This document shows, piece by piece, positions 22,335-34,900 of a DNA stretch of 64,000 nt. The translations under genes were made by a program, and so were the position numbers. The notes under the pieces were generated by a model. It made no database searches, had not been told where the DNA came from, and saw only the letters and a list, made by a program, of their open reading frames with translations. Source of the DNA: Plasmopara viticola. Its lineage: Eukaryota > Oomycota > Peronosporomycetes > Peronosporales > Peronosporaceae. The stretch is from the NCBI GenBank assembly GCA_001695595.3, contig MBPM02000006.1:620001-684000 (forward strand), given 5' to 3'. Numbering within the stretch: the first letter of the stretch is position 1; each line of letters begins with the position of its first letter.

Positions 22335-23300
22335 CCCTCGAGAGTATGTTCACCCAACGCCCGTCAAGTCCGTCGTTGTTGTTGCGCGGTCTACGCGCAG
22401 TATGTCTGCGTCTACTAAGGTGTGAATTAGCAAGGACACGAAATTTATATGTCAAGGTTTTACTTGCAAGCAGGGCACGTTCCACTCGGAGCAGGCCATT
22501 AATTATGGTACCAACATGGTGAGCAATGTAACGCCTAAAAAAAGGAGGTTCTGTGCATTTAGACCTGCCGGTTTTGACACTGTACCGAAGCCAGAAAAGA
22601 GACGGGTGCCGATGCTTCCGTCATTCAATTGCCACCGCCTTTTTGCGCAGCCTCTATCATTGAAGCTATTGAGGCTGAAATGTCTCTTGTTGTGGCAATC
22701 ACAGAGGGCATTCTGCAGCAAGATATGGTCAAGGCAAAGTGGCACCTGCGCAACCAGGATACGACCAGTCTTATTGGTCCAAATTGCCCCGGCATCATCA
22801 AGCCTGGCGAGTGTAAAATGGGCATCATCATGCCTGGCTACATTCACTAAAAGGGAAAAGTTGGTATCGTTTCACGCTTGGGTACCCTCACTTACGAGGC
22901 TGTAGCCCGAACCACAGCTCTGGGCCTCGGCCAGTTTACCGTCATCGGGATTGGCGGTGACCCATTTAATGGCACCAACTTTATCGACTGCCTCGAGCGC
23001 TTTACAAACGACCCAGAGACCGAAGGCATTGTCATGGTTGGTGAAATTGGTGGAAATGCCGAGGAAGAGGCTGCTGAGTGGCTGATGGCCCACGGTGATC
23101 CGAATAAACCCGTGGTAAGTTTCATTGCCGGCACGACTGCTCCTCCTGGCCGTCGTATGAGCCACGCTGGTGCTATTGTATCGGGTGGCAGTGGCACGGC
23201 TGCGGGTAAGTTTGCCGCGTTAGAGGCTGCTGGTGTCGCTGTTACGCGGTCGCCTGCTCGTCTTGGTGTGTTGGATGAAGAAGCGCTCATAAAGTGCCTT
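22335..23300 (+). pseudogene. Succinyl-CoA ligase alpha subunit pseudogene
   Basis: Nearly full-length dead copy of the mitochondrial TCA-cycle enzyme subunit (succinate-CoA ligase alpha). A presequence-like start (ARSTRSMSAS, about 22,375) leads into [17 protein letters not shown], with an in-frame TGA in between. Then come [10 protein letters not shown] and [30 protein letters not shown], a TAA after MPGYIH (22,848), and an open stretch from 22,878 with [32 protein letters not shown] and [17 protein letters not shown]. The phospho-histidine of the HAGAI motif is kept. At least one frameshift (around 22,540-22,620) and two stops disrupt it, and the true C-terminus is replaced after about 23,270. 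It has no introns and a higher GC content than its surroundings. It lies directly behind the MULE remnant within a Helitron unit, so capture by either element is plausible; a processed copy is the alternative. Confidence 0.9.
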
Positions 23301-23419
23301 TTCAGTTATGAAGGAAGCAGCAACGCTGTGCAGGTACAAAAGGACAGCGTTGGATGTACCAGCCACCTGGAAGTTGATAAAGGTAGATTACGATGGGTTT
23401 CGTGTTGGCGATGTTAGAA

Positions 23420-23699
23420 CACAATGTTATCGATCTAAAGTATCTAATGATTTTGTTCGAATTTAACAAGATTAGGAAAATTAAATTTCAGGAACACGAA
23501 AGAAAAAATTGAATTGTAATGAAATTTTTAATGAAGTGTAATTTGTTTAATCTAGCCGTGCCCGAGAATCAAACGAGCGCTACAATTGCTTTAGCATTAA
23601 TCTGATCAGGGACAAGAGAGCGGAGCTTTCAAAATTGGTCAAGCAGAACACGCTTAAAACGAAAAACGAAACAAATTAACCAGTTAGATGCTTCAGAGT
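23420..23699. other. AT-rich junction
   Basis: No gene seen. The first half is AT-rich. Positions 23,570-23,660 match 15,610-15,720. The Helitron-unit similarity to 2,130 onward resumes at about 23,700. Confidence 0.4.
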
Positions 23700-25899
23700 C
23701 GAGAAAACCAGGCACTTTAATGTTGGACAGAGACCCGCTGGCTTTTTGTCTAGATCTTGATAAACACTGTAACAGTAGAGATGGACAACAGTATGATCGA
23801 CGGTACACTTTGCTGAGCATGCAAATGAGTCGTGACCTTCGCTGACAAAAAAAACTTGTCCGAAAATTGCTGTCCACGTATCGACGCATTTATAAATCCT
23901 TACATAATATTGGATTGACTCTCAAAATAACCAGTGTTCTTAAAACTCTTCCGTGAACCTTTCTCTTTTTTGAGACCAGCATTTTTATATAACAGTCAGG
24001 TGAGTAACTAGCAGTGGAAGGGATTCATTGACATTTGCCAAATATAATTTAGGACTGAGTCTCAAACGGATCCTGTGGTGCCCACTCAGGAACCTCATTG
24101 CAGCATCGTCCCCGCGGCGAAGCGAGTATAAATGACCATTGGTACCCATGTACGTTCTAACAGGAGCTGGGCTATATAGGTGTTTGTTTTGGTGCGGACA
24201 ACCGTGCGTATTCATCTCTACGAAAGGAGGAAACTCTTGAATACAGCTTAGGCTCCTCGTGCCGTGGTGGATTCGACTCAAAAGCTTGTTAATCACATGA
24301 TCGACACATTATTTATGGTGTCAAGGGTATCGGAGAGGCCACAACCGGACCACCGGGGCCATCTAAAGAGAAATTCCGAGTGCGTTTATCAGTTCACTTG
24401 AGGATTATTGCTTCTGACGATGAAGGCGCACGGCCGAGACTTATGGTGCTCTCGACTGGCGTTTACACGTGGAATGCACGTATACCGTTTGAACTCTTAG
24501 ATGAAAACTTTTTTGGGATCCTTGACATCTTCGATGATTTGTTGAACATGCTGCGCAGAGCGCATTGCTAACTGCGCTGAAGGTTTTGAAAAGGTTTTAT
24601 ACGACAAGTCTAACAACATAACTCTCGGCCGATGCAAGTATTATTACGAGCGAAGGATTATATCGGGCGGCAAACTCGGAGGTTTTGAGAGCTTCAGAGT
24701 ATGCACGAGTACCCGTCCTGATGGAGCTAGAGGTTCCATGAAAGCTTGTTTTAGCAGCATTTTGGTGAACGAACGCGCAGAGGCCATGTTTGATGGAGAG
24801 GCACCAATTTCTCTTTTAATGGATATATTGGTAAGGAGGATGCAACACGATGTTAAATGAACCCGAGCTATTCTTTTTCGAATAAAATTACTATTAAAGG
24901 TGCCCTGATGGAACGTTAGGTGACACCCCTATCGGATTTCTTACCGATGTGCATAATGAAATGATGTCGAAATAGATTTTTTATCATAATTGCGGTCGCC
25001 CTTTGGGAATTGAAGGCGACAAGAAACACATTGATACTATATAAGTGACCAGTCTTTAAATATCGATCTATTGCACATTTCGATTTCGACAATAAGCACT
25101 CGGATATTCGCATACGTGATGAATTACACACCAATCACGTAAATGCACTTGCAAATGCGCTATATAACGAACGAGGTGCTTGCTCTTGTTATACTTAATA
25201 CATCACCAATGGCAATAATCTCGAAAAAATTTGATTCGAGAAAGTGACCACTTCTTCCGTCAAAGTATAGCAAACTTCTCCATCGTCCTGCTCTCCTGCT
25301 TTAGAAGCATGGTCTTTTCAAACAGTAATTCTTGATGATGGTCCGATACTCGATACTGAGATATCAGACATGGACAGAAACTGAGATGATCATTTTTCGA
25401 ATATTTGTTACAAAGCGCCAGGTTCTCTCATGCTCTATGACGACGTAGGTTGTTGGCAATTTCGAAGTTTAAAAATTCGCTTGAGACTTCGGTGGGCTCA
25501 TTGCAAGTAAGTGACAACCAATTTGGCAAACAGAACGTCCGTGGCTTAGCATGACTGCACGATCGGATTCGAACAGGAGTCGAGATATGCCATGTTTGTT
25601 TAAATCTAAGCAAAATATTTTCCCGTAACTTTCAAAGACGCTCATTGACGATCGCGCTATGTAGAAATACTAATTATTACCCAGCGACATAAACCATCTC
25701 GGCAACAATTCGAGAACATTATTGGCTAGTTAGAGCTGAACGAGTGGACTGTATTATCTTGCACGGTTTGATAGATAGCCGCAGTACAAAAAGTTTACAT
25801 TTGCAATTGCACGTAGTTTGTGCGGCAAAGAGATGACACATCAATGTTTAACACGTTAAATTAGACAAAATTCAGCAACATTTAGGCAGCTATTACTTA
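23700..25899. repeat. Spacer between Helitron and effector, copy 2
   Basis: Paralogue of about 2,130-3,389, longer by roughly 0.8 kb of non-matching sequence (about 24,650-25,600). The open + strand frame 24,380-24,571 (RPRLMVLSTGVYTWNARIPF, then ELLDENFFGILDIFDDLL) is shared with 2,900-3,000 but I do not recognise its family. The stretch at 25,630-25,900 matches 3,110-3,390. Confidence 0.5.
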
Positions 25900-26271
25900 T
25901 TAAACGCTTCGGAGTCGAGAGAAGTACTCATCGTCCTTTGCAGTATGCATGTATATCTTCCTAAAAATGTTTGCAATGCGACTAGAACGGGGAGAATTCA
26001 TTTGCGTATACGCGTCCGTTGGAGTTCCAAAAAATCGGGATAGAAACCAATTCAGTTTATTTTTGAGGTACGCGACAGGCCGAATTGCTTGTTGTCTCAG
26101 AGACCTCTTGCTACCCCCGCTAGAGATATGGGGCGAAACGCGCGTCCTTTGAGTTGGTTCCGACGGCACTATCTTTGAAGAATCAGCCCGGGTGGCATCA
26201 TCCAGTGCCAGCACAACATGCGTAATTGCGACGAACAAGATCACAGCGACCAATGGTGAGCGACGAATCAT
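25900..26271 (-). CDS. Candidate RxLR effector protein
   Basis: Intact 123-residue frame, one of two apparently complete members of the local family. Residues 1-24 are a textbook signal peptide: charged start MIRR, hydrophobic core LVAVILFVAITHVVLAL, cleavage expected near residue 22-24. RxLR is exact at residues 56-59 (KRSLRQQ). There is no dEER downstream; an acidic patch DDEY occurs only near the C-terminus (residues 113-116). The C-terminal 60 residues are basic and carry no domain I know, and the WY fold is not evident. RxLR proteins are secreted from hyphae or haustoria and act inside plant cells, but the target of this one is unknown. The start is chosen because the same ATG context is kept at 3,763 and 42,443. 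Neighbours are decayed transposon sequence on both sides. Expression is unproven, and it could be a young pseudogene. Confidence 0.68.
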   Translation of the reverse strand: MIRRSPLVAVILFVAITHVVLALDDATRADSSKIVPSEPTQRTRVSPHISSGGSKRSLRQQAIRPVAYLKNKLNWFLSRFFGTPTDAYTQMNSPRSSRIANIFRKIYMHTAKDDEYFSRLRSV

Positions 26272-26810
26272 CTCTAGCTTGGTGAAGACACGCGCGCCTT
26301 ATGCGCTGCTTGCGAAAATTTAAAGTAAGACGAGCGGCCCGCCTTCATGTACCGTGCGCTTTCGTTCCGCAGCTTTCTACGCAGATTTGCTGTGGCTATA
26401 TACACCACACGCTATACCAGCTTGTTTATTTAATTCTGGCTGATGACGTGTCTCGGGCTCTGGCTCTCCATTTCAGACTGACTGCATTGCTTGCACTGCA
26501 TTCTTGCAAATTATACCATCTCGGATGCATTCGATTGAAGAGGTGAAAGATCAGCTGTCCTCTAAGCTGATTCCGAATGTTTGGGTATCAGCTCCAATCT
26601 TCAGAGCCACCGCCTTGAAAACACTTGAGCTGTATATTCTGTAAGTATTAACTTTAAGACTGATTTGCTGAGTACATTAATAAGTATAGGGAAACACCGC
26701 CCATTGATGTGGTCCGGAAATGGAAGAAAGAAGGTAGCTATGCGCTCGCGCTCGTGATACACCGCAACGGCAGAGAGTCCTACCCCATACTCGTCTCGAA
26801 AAAAAAGAGC
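26272..26810 (-). promoter_or_regulatory. Upstream region of the effector at 26.1 kb
   Basis: Paralogous to the 3,764-4,400 region. The first about 100 bp above the ATG (AAGACACGCGCGCCTTATG block) are the most conserved. This is the expected promoter region of an intact effector, but no core promoter element could be placed with confidence. Confidence 0.35.
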
Positions 26811-27480
26811 TTGTATCAGTAGAGTCCATCATCACCGCTTAAATGCCTGTGAAGAATTGTCGCATCTGGTCCGTCTGTAATGCAATCGTCTGCACAGACT
26901 TGTCGTCACCCCGATGATCGTTGCCAGATTTGTCTTATGAGCACCGATACCACTCAAGCAAGTCTCCAGTTTCGACTCGACTGCAGGTGACGTGCTAAAG
27001 CACCAAGTTAGAGACAAGAATTAAGCGAGGAAAGTGAATTTTTTGTCCCTTTTTAGATAGAGAAAAGCCCATTCACGAAGTCGTTCATCGCGGAGTCTAT
27101 CACACGGCGTGTTGCCAAGCGGTATCCGTACGATCCAGCCCCAAGCTCGTGATCGTGTGTGTTAATTTGATGTGTGCACTTGACGTGAAAGCCCCAAATT
27201 GCATTTTGCGCGACTGATACTGCCATCGAAACACTCATCTGCGCTTCATATTCAGACGATTTCAAAGATTAATCTTGCCGCTTGCCTTTTGACCTGCATG
27301 TCCGTGTTTGGCTGCGCGCGAACACCATACTTCTCAAGCAATAGAGGAATAAAACCTTAGTCTGCGATCTTGCCGTGTTTTTCACGCTTCTCAGATCTGA
27401 TAGTGCGTCTCAATATTTTTATGAACGAACAAGACCAGCGGTAGGTGCATTGTATGTTAAGAATAAATCGACTTATCGAC
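26811..27480 (-). pseudogene. ZSWIM-type transposase remnant, copy 3
   Basis: Contains the clearest N-terminal DNA-binding part of this transposase: the frame 27,265-27,053 reads SVAQNAIWGFHVKCTHQ, THDHELGAGSYG, then RRVIDSAMNDFVNGL, matching the FAR1-like region before the catalytic core. The core side (26,990-26,830) is frameshifted but recognisable (LATIIGVTTSLCRRL, with the matching AGTAGAGTCCATCATCACC DNA block). Same strand as, and upstream of, the intact effector at 26.1 kb. Confidence 0.58.
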
Positions 27481-27526
27481 ATTGTGATTAACTTTTTTTG
27501 TATTATGGTGATATTTATTTAATAGT

Positions 27527-27855
27527 ATTGTATTGTATTGTATTACGTTATCGCGTTGCCAAGTTATGCACGTGCTAGGCTCAGTCTCACTAGTCCACGG
27601 CATAGAGTGGTGTCCGCATACGTCGGGTCTCGTTCGGCGGGCAGTGCATCCAGCACCGAGGTCGTGAGGGACCTCCATTATTTTGTTTAGTTCTGACTTG
27701 GTAAGAGCCCAGGTGGCGCCCTGGTGCTGGAGACCGTCGCGTCGAGGGTGAGACTCGTTAGAGACCTGCAGATGCCCGAGAGCACCTGCCCGAAGCGCGC
27801 GAGCATTTAGCTCCCGCGCTTGGAAGGAATGCGTCACCCCAACCTTTTCCGAAGC
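27527..27855 (-). mobile_element. 329 bp retroposon with (TTGTA)n tail, copy A
   Basis: GC-rich short retroposon in - orientation, flanked by a 12 bp duplication TTATTTAATAGT (27,515-27,526 and 27,856-27,867). In the sense direction it starts with CGGAAAAGGTTGGGGTGAC and ends in a pentanucleotide tail (ATACA repeats). The homologous site at about 5,625-5,650 is empty, so the insertion is later than the unit duplication. Two further copies are at 43,033-43,358 and 43,434-43,761. A sense-strand open frame of about 85 codons is retained in all three. The tail and variable-sequence TSDs indicate LINE-type (target-primed) integration: either a SINE or a 5'-truncated LINE end. Confidence 0.8.
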
Positions 27856-27867
27856 TTATTTAATAGT

Positions 27868-29689
27868 GTTGTAGGAGATTACACCAATAATGTGGCGGGG
27901 AGGTCTAAAAATATTTATGACGACTTTAGTTGTGCGATGTTGACGATTCAATGCTCGCCTAAGGGATCGCACGGACCAGTTCAGGTGTCGATGATACATG
28001 CGCAAAAGGTCCGTGGCTCAACATGACGGCACGATCGGATTCAAACCGGGGACGATAATTCGTACAATTTCAAATCGGACCATTTGATCGTAATATACGA
28101 CGCACCTATTTTTATAATTGCGCTTAAAAAAATGTCTTTTGGAGACGTGGACAAATGCTTGGACGTCAAGAATGACGGTAACACAGTCTACATTTGGTTA
28201 CTTTAACATTAAAGGCGGATTAAGGCCAGACGCGCGGTGGAACACAGTCGCGGAGGAAGCTTCTTGGAGGTCATTTGTTGACTGAGGTTTATGTGGCGAG
28301 CGAGGCGAAGTCAGCGAAGAAGAAGCTCGCGTAAAGAAGACTGAAAAGTGACATTACGCCTAGAGCTCTCACGATACTTGTCTTGCTACAGCCTGACTGG
28401 TGGCTTCCAGCCATCTACTGTTTCCATCTAACAAAAAAGGTGGGTAAATTGTATGCAGCAGATGGGATTTCTAAGCCAGCAGTAGACAAATAAGGCAGTT
28501 TTAATTGAAGTGGTTGGGATCAGCCTATAGTATTGGGCAGCTTTGAATAACATAAGCGTCATTTATGCACCTAACCATCGAAATCAATTACTTCATCTGT
28601 TGTTTCAGCATTAATTGCTCAAAATCAAATTACTGAGAGAGCTTGGGCGAGGCGCCAAATATGCAAAAAAAGAAATAAAACAAACTCGGGGCGGAATACA
28701 GAGTGTTCAAAAATGCTTAGAGCTCAGTGGACCGACCGTGAAGCCAACGACAAAAGTGAACTTAATACAGTAGCTTCCTTGGGAGCGTCATATACTAAAA
28801 TGGATTGAGCAGGATTTCAAAGAGAGGTTTAAACTAGTGCAAAGTAGCATATCGCTCGATATTTGTGTTCAACTCAATAGGGTACCAGTGCTGTTAATAT
28901 TTAAAGCGCTTAGTCGCATTGCGCGAGCGGAGAGCGCGCAATTTTTCATTCCAGTCGACGCAAGCTACTTATCACTTTCGGTCGCTACTGATCGAAGAGA
29001 AGCTTGTGAATTAGAATAGCAATGTCCACCTTTGTTGCAGATACTTTTTAAAAGGGGGCGCTTTGCTGTTGAGAAAAACTTTGAAAATGACAGGTTGGCG
29101 GTTATAATGTTGGAAATTGAAGGCACCCATCATTTTTATCAGAGAGTGTTGTTGTTATCCCGTTCGGAGATTGATTAGCGGATCCAAGGTGTAATGTTAC
29201 ATTGAGCATAATCTGGAGCTTCCTCCTCTGGAACTAGCATCTCCTCAGCTACTCCAGCTCTACACATTAGTTTACATAGAGTTTTTAAAGACGCTTAAGA
29301 CTCACGGCCAGGTATTTTCGCTTACGCCCAAAGAAGCGTCATGCTTGAATTTTTAAAGGCTCAAAGACGATTGTCACGATGAGAGTGTGGAGGTTTAACA
29401 TTGACTGTATTACACCGTACCCAAGTTGCGAGGGGTCATTGCTTGGATCTCTCCATTTATGTCGTGGCCAGGCAACATTTAAATGAGCACGCGCAAATCA
29501 CGGTGATGACCCCTGCATGCAGCGCCAAGCTAAGCAATAAAATTGATTTTTGTTGTTCCTAAATTTATTGCTTTTGAGCATGATGCAAGCGCATTTATCT
29601 GCTTAGCGATTTTGTCATCGAGTTACTAGAGTCAGGTGCCTATTACGGACGAAGTCGTGGTCTTTGTGTCTAGGCCTCGTTACAGTCCT
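27868..29689. repeat. Repeat segment between effector and Helitron, copy 2
   Basis: Paralogue of 5,640-7,379. Same blocks as noted there (TATGACGACTTTAGTTGTGCG at 27,917; GTGGCGAGCGAGGCGAAG at 28,294; GACCGACCGTGAAGCCAACGA at 28,732). The open frame 28,837-29,019 has no family I recognise. Confidence 0.5.
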
Positions 29690-30385
29690 CTTAGTTTGGA
29701 AGCGTACAATGTCTCATTTGTGTCAGAAGTAGACGCAAGATCGATCGAAGAAGGCATTGATCGTGAGAGCCGAATCATGCTTAGCGCGTTTTCTTGAAGT
29801 GTGCGCCAGTCATATACATGACAACCATGTTACCAAGACGACACCTTACCATACTTTTTTAGGCTGGCTCGCTAAGATACGACAAAAAAGAGGTGAATCC
29901 GACGTAAGAAATTTAAGGCAGGTTTCAAGCGTAAAACCAACGTCTCGCCAAAAGATTTAGAATGCTTTCACCTGCGGGAGGGAATAAATCAATAGAAGGG
30001 ACCAGAGTCACGTATAACTGGTGAGAAGTGAGTGTGCGCAACCTTTCGTGAAGCTGCCTATCGACTGGAATACCTAAAATGCGATGAGGAATGGGTGTCA
30101 AACATACTAGAAGCGGCAAACTTCGAATACATCACCTGTGTCAACTAATGTCGACCATACTGACTCATGTACAATCACAGAGACACAATCGCTCTGAAAC
30201 GTTCTACACAGGCTTGGCAAGCGACTTCGGGGCCTCGAAACAAAAGGCAAAAATAATGGTTCGAACTTACACGATAAAATCTTCCAGAGCGATCTCTAGA
30301 AATGACGGATATGCCTTTCGCGACCGTCAATCAGCCAAGCAGGATGCTATGTGCGTGTCGATGATCCAACAAGAGTTCTAGGCAT
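29690..30385 (+). pseudogene. Helitron Rep remnant, unit 4
   Basis: Best-read Rep fragment of the second type of unit. Frame 29,757-29,960 contains RFLEVCASHIHDN and then KRGESDVRNLRQVSSVKP, corresponding to the Rep stretch FFxVCASDxxA and RxGxIxRVYxVNP. Around 30,050-30,135 follow EYLKCDEEWVSNILEAANFE (family YLxDDxEWxxxLxEA). The two parts are in different frames. Sister to 7,380-8,000. No helicase domain was recognised behind it. Confidence 0.65.
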
Positions 30386-31958
30386 CATAAATTTGTTTTG
30401 CCGTCCGGTCTTGTAGCTGTTTTGACCATTACAGGTTTCTTTCCAAACATACTTAAGCGATACATCCACCCCTAGCCCCTTTGCCAAAGATTAATCGGCT
30501 TTACAATCCAGATGGGCCCCCTTTAGCAATTTTGGAGGCCATGACTTTGTAGAGGTCATGAGGAACAACAAACATCATAAAAGTTAATGTGTCATTGCAA
30601 CATAACGCATTATGCGCTTGGGCTGCTTTGAGAGTAGTCACGAGGCCCGCGCGTGCTCCGATCATTAAAAGCCATCGCAAAACAGCTTTTAATCACACCG
30701 AGCTGGTTGTGCAGGCCTCGCAGGGCCACTTTTAATATCTAAAAGAACGTCAAGTAATCTGGGTGGGACTTCACCGTAATCCTTTTGATAGCAACGTGGA
30801 ATACCTATATCAGGCACGAAATTGAATATACGAGAAATACGTATTCGCTGAGCATCATTTGCAACACTTTACATTTGCCATCGATTGCGCTTTACTTCAA
30901 CTTGGTCGTAAGAGATCCAGTTTTAAGCAAATTGTGGCTCATGGAACTTTTTATTCCAAAATTGCTTAAGCGCTATGATCTGATGAAGGTTTAAGTGCTT
31001 TCTGATTTATAAGCTCTTCGTTGTCTATTCAGAACACGCATATTAATGGACAAAAAAAAATAGAGTTCAACCTTCTCAACATATGGCATAACATCGTAGT
31101 TTTCTGCAGAATATTGCATACAAATCGGACGGATTTTGTGTAGTTTTCGAAGCGCTTTCGCGAAGGCTAGACTATGAGCTGACTGATCGCAGGATCACAA
31201 GATTTACTGACTAACATATACGCCACACATACAAAATGAATGGCGATCAAGAGGCTTGAGTACGAATCATCGTCGCAATCGGACAACTTACTTGCATCGC
31301 TATAAATAGGTAGACCATCTGCTCCCTCATGAACTATATCCGGTCAATTTTGTTTAAATTCTTGTTTCAAACAAGCAAACTTAACAAGATAACATACCCC
31401 AGCAAATGATGTCCCTATTATTGAGTATATTGGCCAAGGGGTAAGCGTTTTTTCAACATATTGATACACTCGCTTGTACAAGTGGATGGACAAGCATGCG
31501 AGGATCAATAAAACCCACAAGAAAGTCGAAACCGCAGCTAAAATATTACCTCCTTTGCGGATAGTACAAATGCTAGCAGACAGCTGGAAGATCATAGGCC
31601 TTATTCTTATCTTAGGCTTGGCAAAAGTGAGTGGTGACACAAGGTAAGTGTTTTCGTGTGACACTTGGGTAAGTTGGTGCATCTGGCACATGTCCAGCCT
31701 CTAGAATACTTAAAAGTATGGCTTACAAGTACTATGGACGATGACTGCGGTAGAGGTAGATGGTCGGATAGAGTTGGATATCACTTTGCCGAAATGCACA
31801 ATACGCAATGGGTGCACTGAAAAATCATTTTGTGGACCATTGCAGATTAGAAACACTTTTTTACCGAGATGTAAACGAATGCTAAGACATATACTTCAGA
31901 CGTTACGGCAACATAGCGATGCCTGTTCAATTGGTTGTGCTAGCAGTAAAGAGTGATT
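30386..31958. repeat. Unassigned repeat segment, copy 2
   Basis: Paralogue of 8,001-9,958. Holds the CATGAC-9 nt-GTCATG dyad (about 30,540-30,560) and the 108 bp block at 31,850-31,957 that recurs directly at 41,367-41,472. No gene recognised. Confidence 0.5.
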
Positions 31959-34900
31959 GGAAGTAGACGCACGACTATCTACATTCTAAATGATTTTTGG
32001 CACGAAGGGTCTCGCCTTGTGAAGGCAGATTGCAGTTTTCGCGGACAAGAATTGAACATATCGTTGCTTGGCACATTAAAAAAGACACGATTTAGTCAGC
32101 TAGATATCAAAAAGCTACCACTGCCAATATATATATATAATGACATGTGCACCAACTGCGTCTACAAACTATTGGTAATGCAATTTATTGCAGGTAGTTT
32201 ACTGCTCTTAGGACAGCGAAGACAACTTAAAGTTCTTTGTGTCGAACGGACAGTAGAGGTCTGTTTGCTATTTTATGTACGGCATTTTTTGTAAAAGTTT
32301 GACAGGTGACGGACTAAACGGAATGCAGCAGCAAAAAGTACAATTTTCCCACACCGGGACTCGAATTCGGGTATGCTGGGTGAGGGCCAGATTTTTCGTA
32401 TGCAACACACCAAGAGCGAGCATCTTGTTCATTTCCTACTCTAGATTGTGCAATTTGAAATGCGTCTACGTGATAAATCAATTGGCATTTTCCAGTGCAG
32501 CGATTTTCCGGTAAGCGGTCTATCAGATAATTAATTGTTCATGTACGTTTGATTCTCAAAAAGCGACTGAAGTCTTACCGCAACCATGGCAGGGATTTTT
32601 AGATTTCGTGTCACAATTCATACCGGAACAATACCGATAGGGTGCCTGTCACCCACCTTCATTTTAGGCACCTTTAAAGGGCAAACTAGTTTCTTACATT
32701 ATAGCATGGACATTGGTACCTTGTGATGCATCCTCCCGTACTAAGTCATGGTCATTCCATTGGAAGGACTTTAGTTGTATCCATCGCTCTGCAAAAATTA
32801 TTTTGGTTGTGACAATAACCAGAACAAATAGTGATAGAAAGCCGAATCAAGTAATGACACTAAAGCTAAGCCCCGAAAAAGTTGTTTCAACATCCAAGGG
32901 AGCGTCTTAGCCAAGATAGCTTTTGCGCCCAAGGCCGTGCCTGCACAAATAGTTGATCCTTAGTATGGAACGGCGTCTAAGAGGTTGTTCGCCAACAAGC
33001 CGGTCAGAAAAACAAAGTTCTGACATCGGATCTCCACCATAACCGGGAGGGGAACGCGTGCATAATATTTGCCTTCGTCTGGTAGCTTTCGACACATTCA
33101 CATTTGTGCGAAAAGTAGAAAAGGGCTATTTGCAAACACAGCCTTAAATAAACCTTTGCTCACTGGGCGATATAAATGCCTCAATTTAGCGTTAAATTTG
33201 TTAAAAATGCTTCATTGCTCGAAAGGACAGGTTTTAGTTTTGTCGTTAGACTTACCGGCTTGCGATAGATCTTACCTGTCAAGAGAGAACTTTTCATGGC
33301 AATTTCCAAGGGAAGAAACTGACACCGAATGCTTTCGTTAACGATGTCACCAGCGCTGACGACAAAAAACGGGCAAATTTAAAAAGCGACATCCTACATC
33401 CCGGGGGGGCAAAACTTCCAGCGCAGTTATTAATGGACTCTGCGATTCAAGTTTCGACGAAAGTCGCTCTTTTGTGTGGTATTTACCTCCTTTACCTACA
33501 CTTTAGGTTTGATTTATATGCAGCAACAGCGCCGAGGAAAATCAAGGGTATCGTCGCGCCACTTTACAAAAATCCAATAACTCTGTTAAAGCGTCTCTGC
33601 TTCATAAATAAAAGTACGGCTGGCTTTGGGAGACAAAGAACGCCGCGTTAGGCCAACATAAAGAAAGTTTTATCACCTTAGTCAATAGCAAGAGATCCCG
33701 CACGACCTAATATATACGCTTGAAATTTCTATGGCCTCGGCCTTGGCGGTCAAGCCGCAGCTTCTCCAGGACCCTTGACATCTAGAAGGACGCGTTATGC
33801 GTGAAAATTACAATCTTTAAAGTCGGATCAATCACCGCACGATTCAGCACATGGCGTCTTAATTGTAAACAGAAATTTATTTCTTTTGCGGTAATCTCTA
33901 GGCTCAGTGACCGGTCGATGCAAATAGCCACATGACCCAGCTTCTATGATAGCATATATGGGCACCGTCATCCGCCGTATGGCTATCTGTTTTCCCCTCA
34001 CCAACAAAATTGAGGGCTGGCACGATATATTATTGAAATTCCGGTGGGCAAAGCAGGGCTCGTTTGAGACTTGAAATGTCTAAAATTTCTGTTGTTTATC
34101 GTTGGCGAGTGTGAGCGCATCCCTTGCTCTTCTTATGCGCTCAGTCAACTTGCAAAAAGTCTGGCCTCAACTTTGAGAATTGGGAAGAAAAGGTTTGACG
34201 GGTGGGAATGCCAAGGATGCCATAGCTCATTAATGTTAAATATGTCACTTTGTGGACCGCATCGTCTGGTTTAAGCTCTTAAACTAATTACTTTTTGGAA
34301 AAAAGGGCACGACTCAGTGCATTGACAGTACACTGTGTTTTGAGCATCCCATCATTGATCTTCTTCTTACATGCTGTCTCAAGACGATTTTTTATTAGTG
34401 TCAGTAAAAACAATCTTATGAATCTTTCAAAATTTTACCGGCAGATCGCGGGTCTAAGTCCGACTTTATAGTGTCTCGACGGCCATGACATTTTACCCGA
34501 TCCTTATGCAGCCTTTCGTAAGGTTTCTAGATATATGGGTTAAAACAAGTGCCAAATGCACCACTTCACTTAGATAGTATTTACACAATGCTATGCCCAT
34601 TTTGACTCGAATATACGACAAAACAAAGCTAAAGATGTGTTTTCTAGTTTCTAGAAGACTATCGGCACTGAAGGGCCCGCTGATCTGCTTGCAGGCTTCA
34701 CAGGTTCTCACATGCCCGATCACCCCCTTGTACATGTGAGATAACCAAAACAGTGTGGGAACTGAACCAACACTATCTCTCGGTTCAAATGTAAGCTTAC
34801 AAAGGCCTCCCAAAAGTTAACGAACTCCAAAATCTTCATTGGTAGAAACAACGACCCGAAATCTATCTGCCGCATCCACCGTCAGTGAAGCAGACTATCT

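Noticed and set aside
22503..23290. Long - strand frames over the succinyl-CoA ligase copy.
   Set aside because: Shadows of a GC-rich former coding strand; the + strand matches the enzyme motif by motif.
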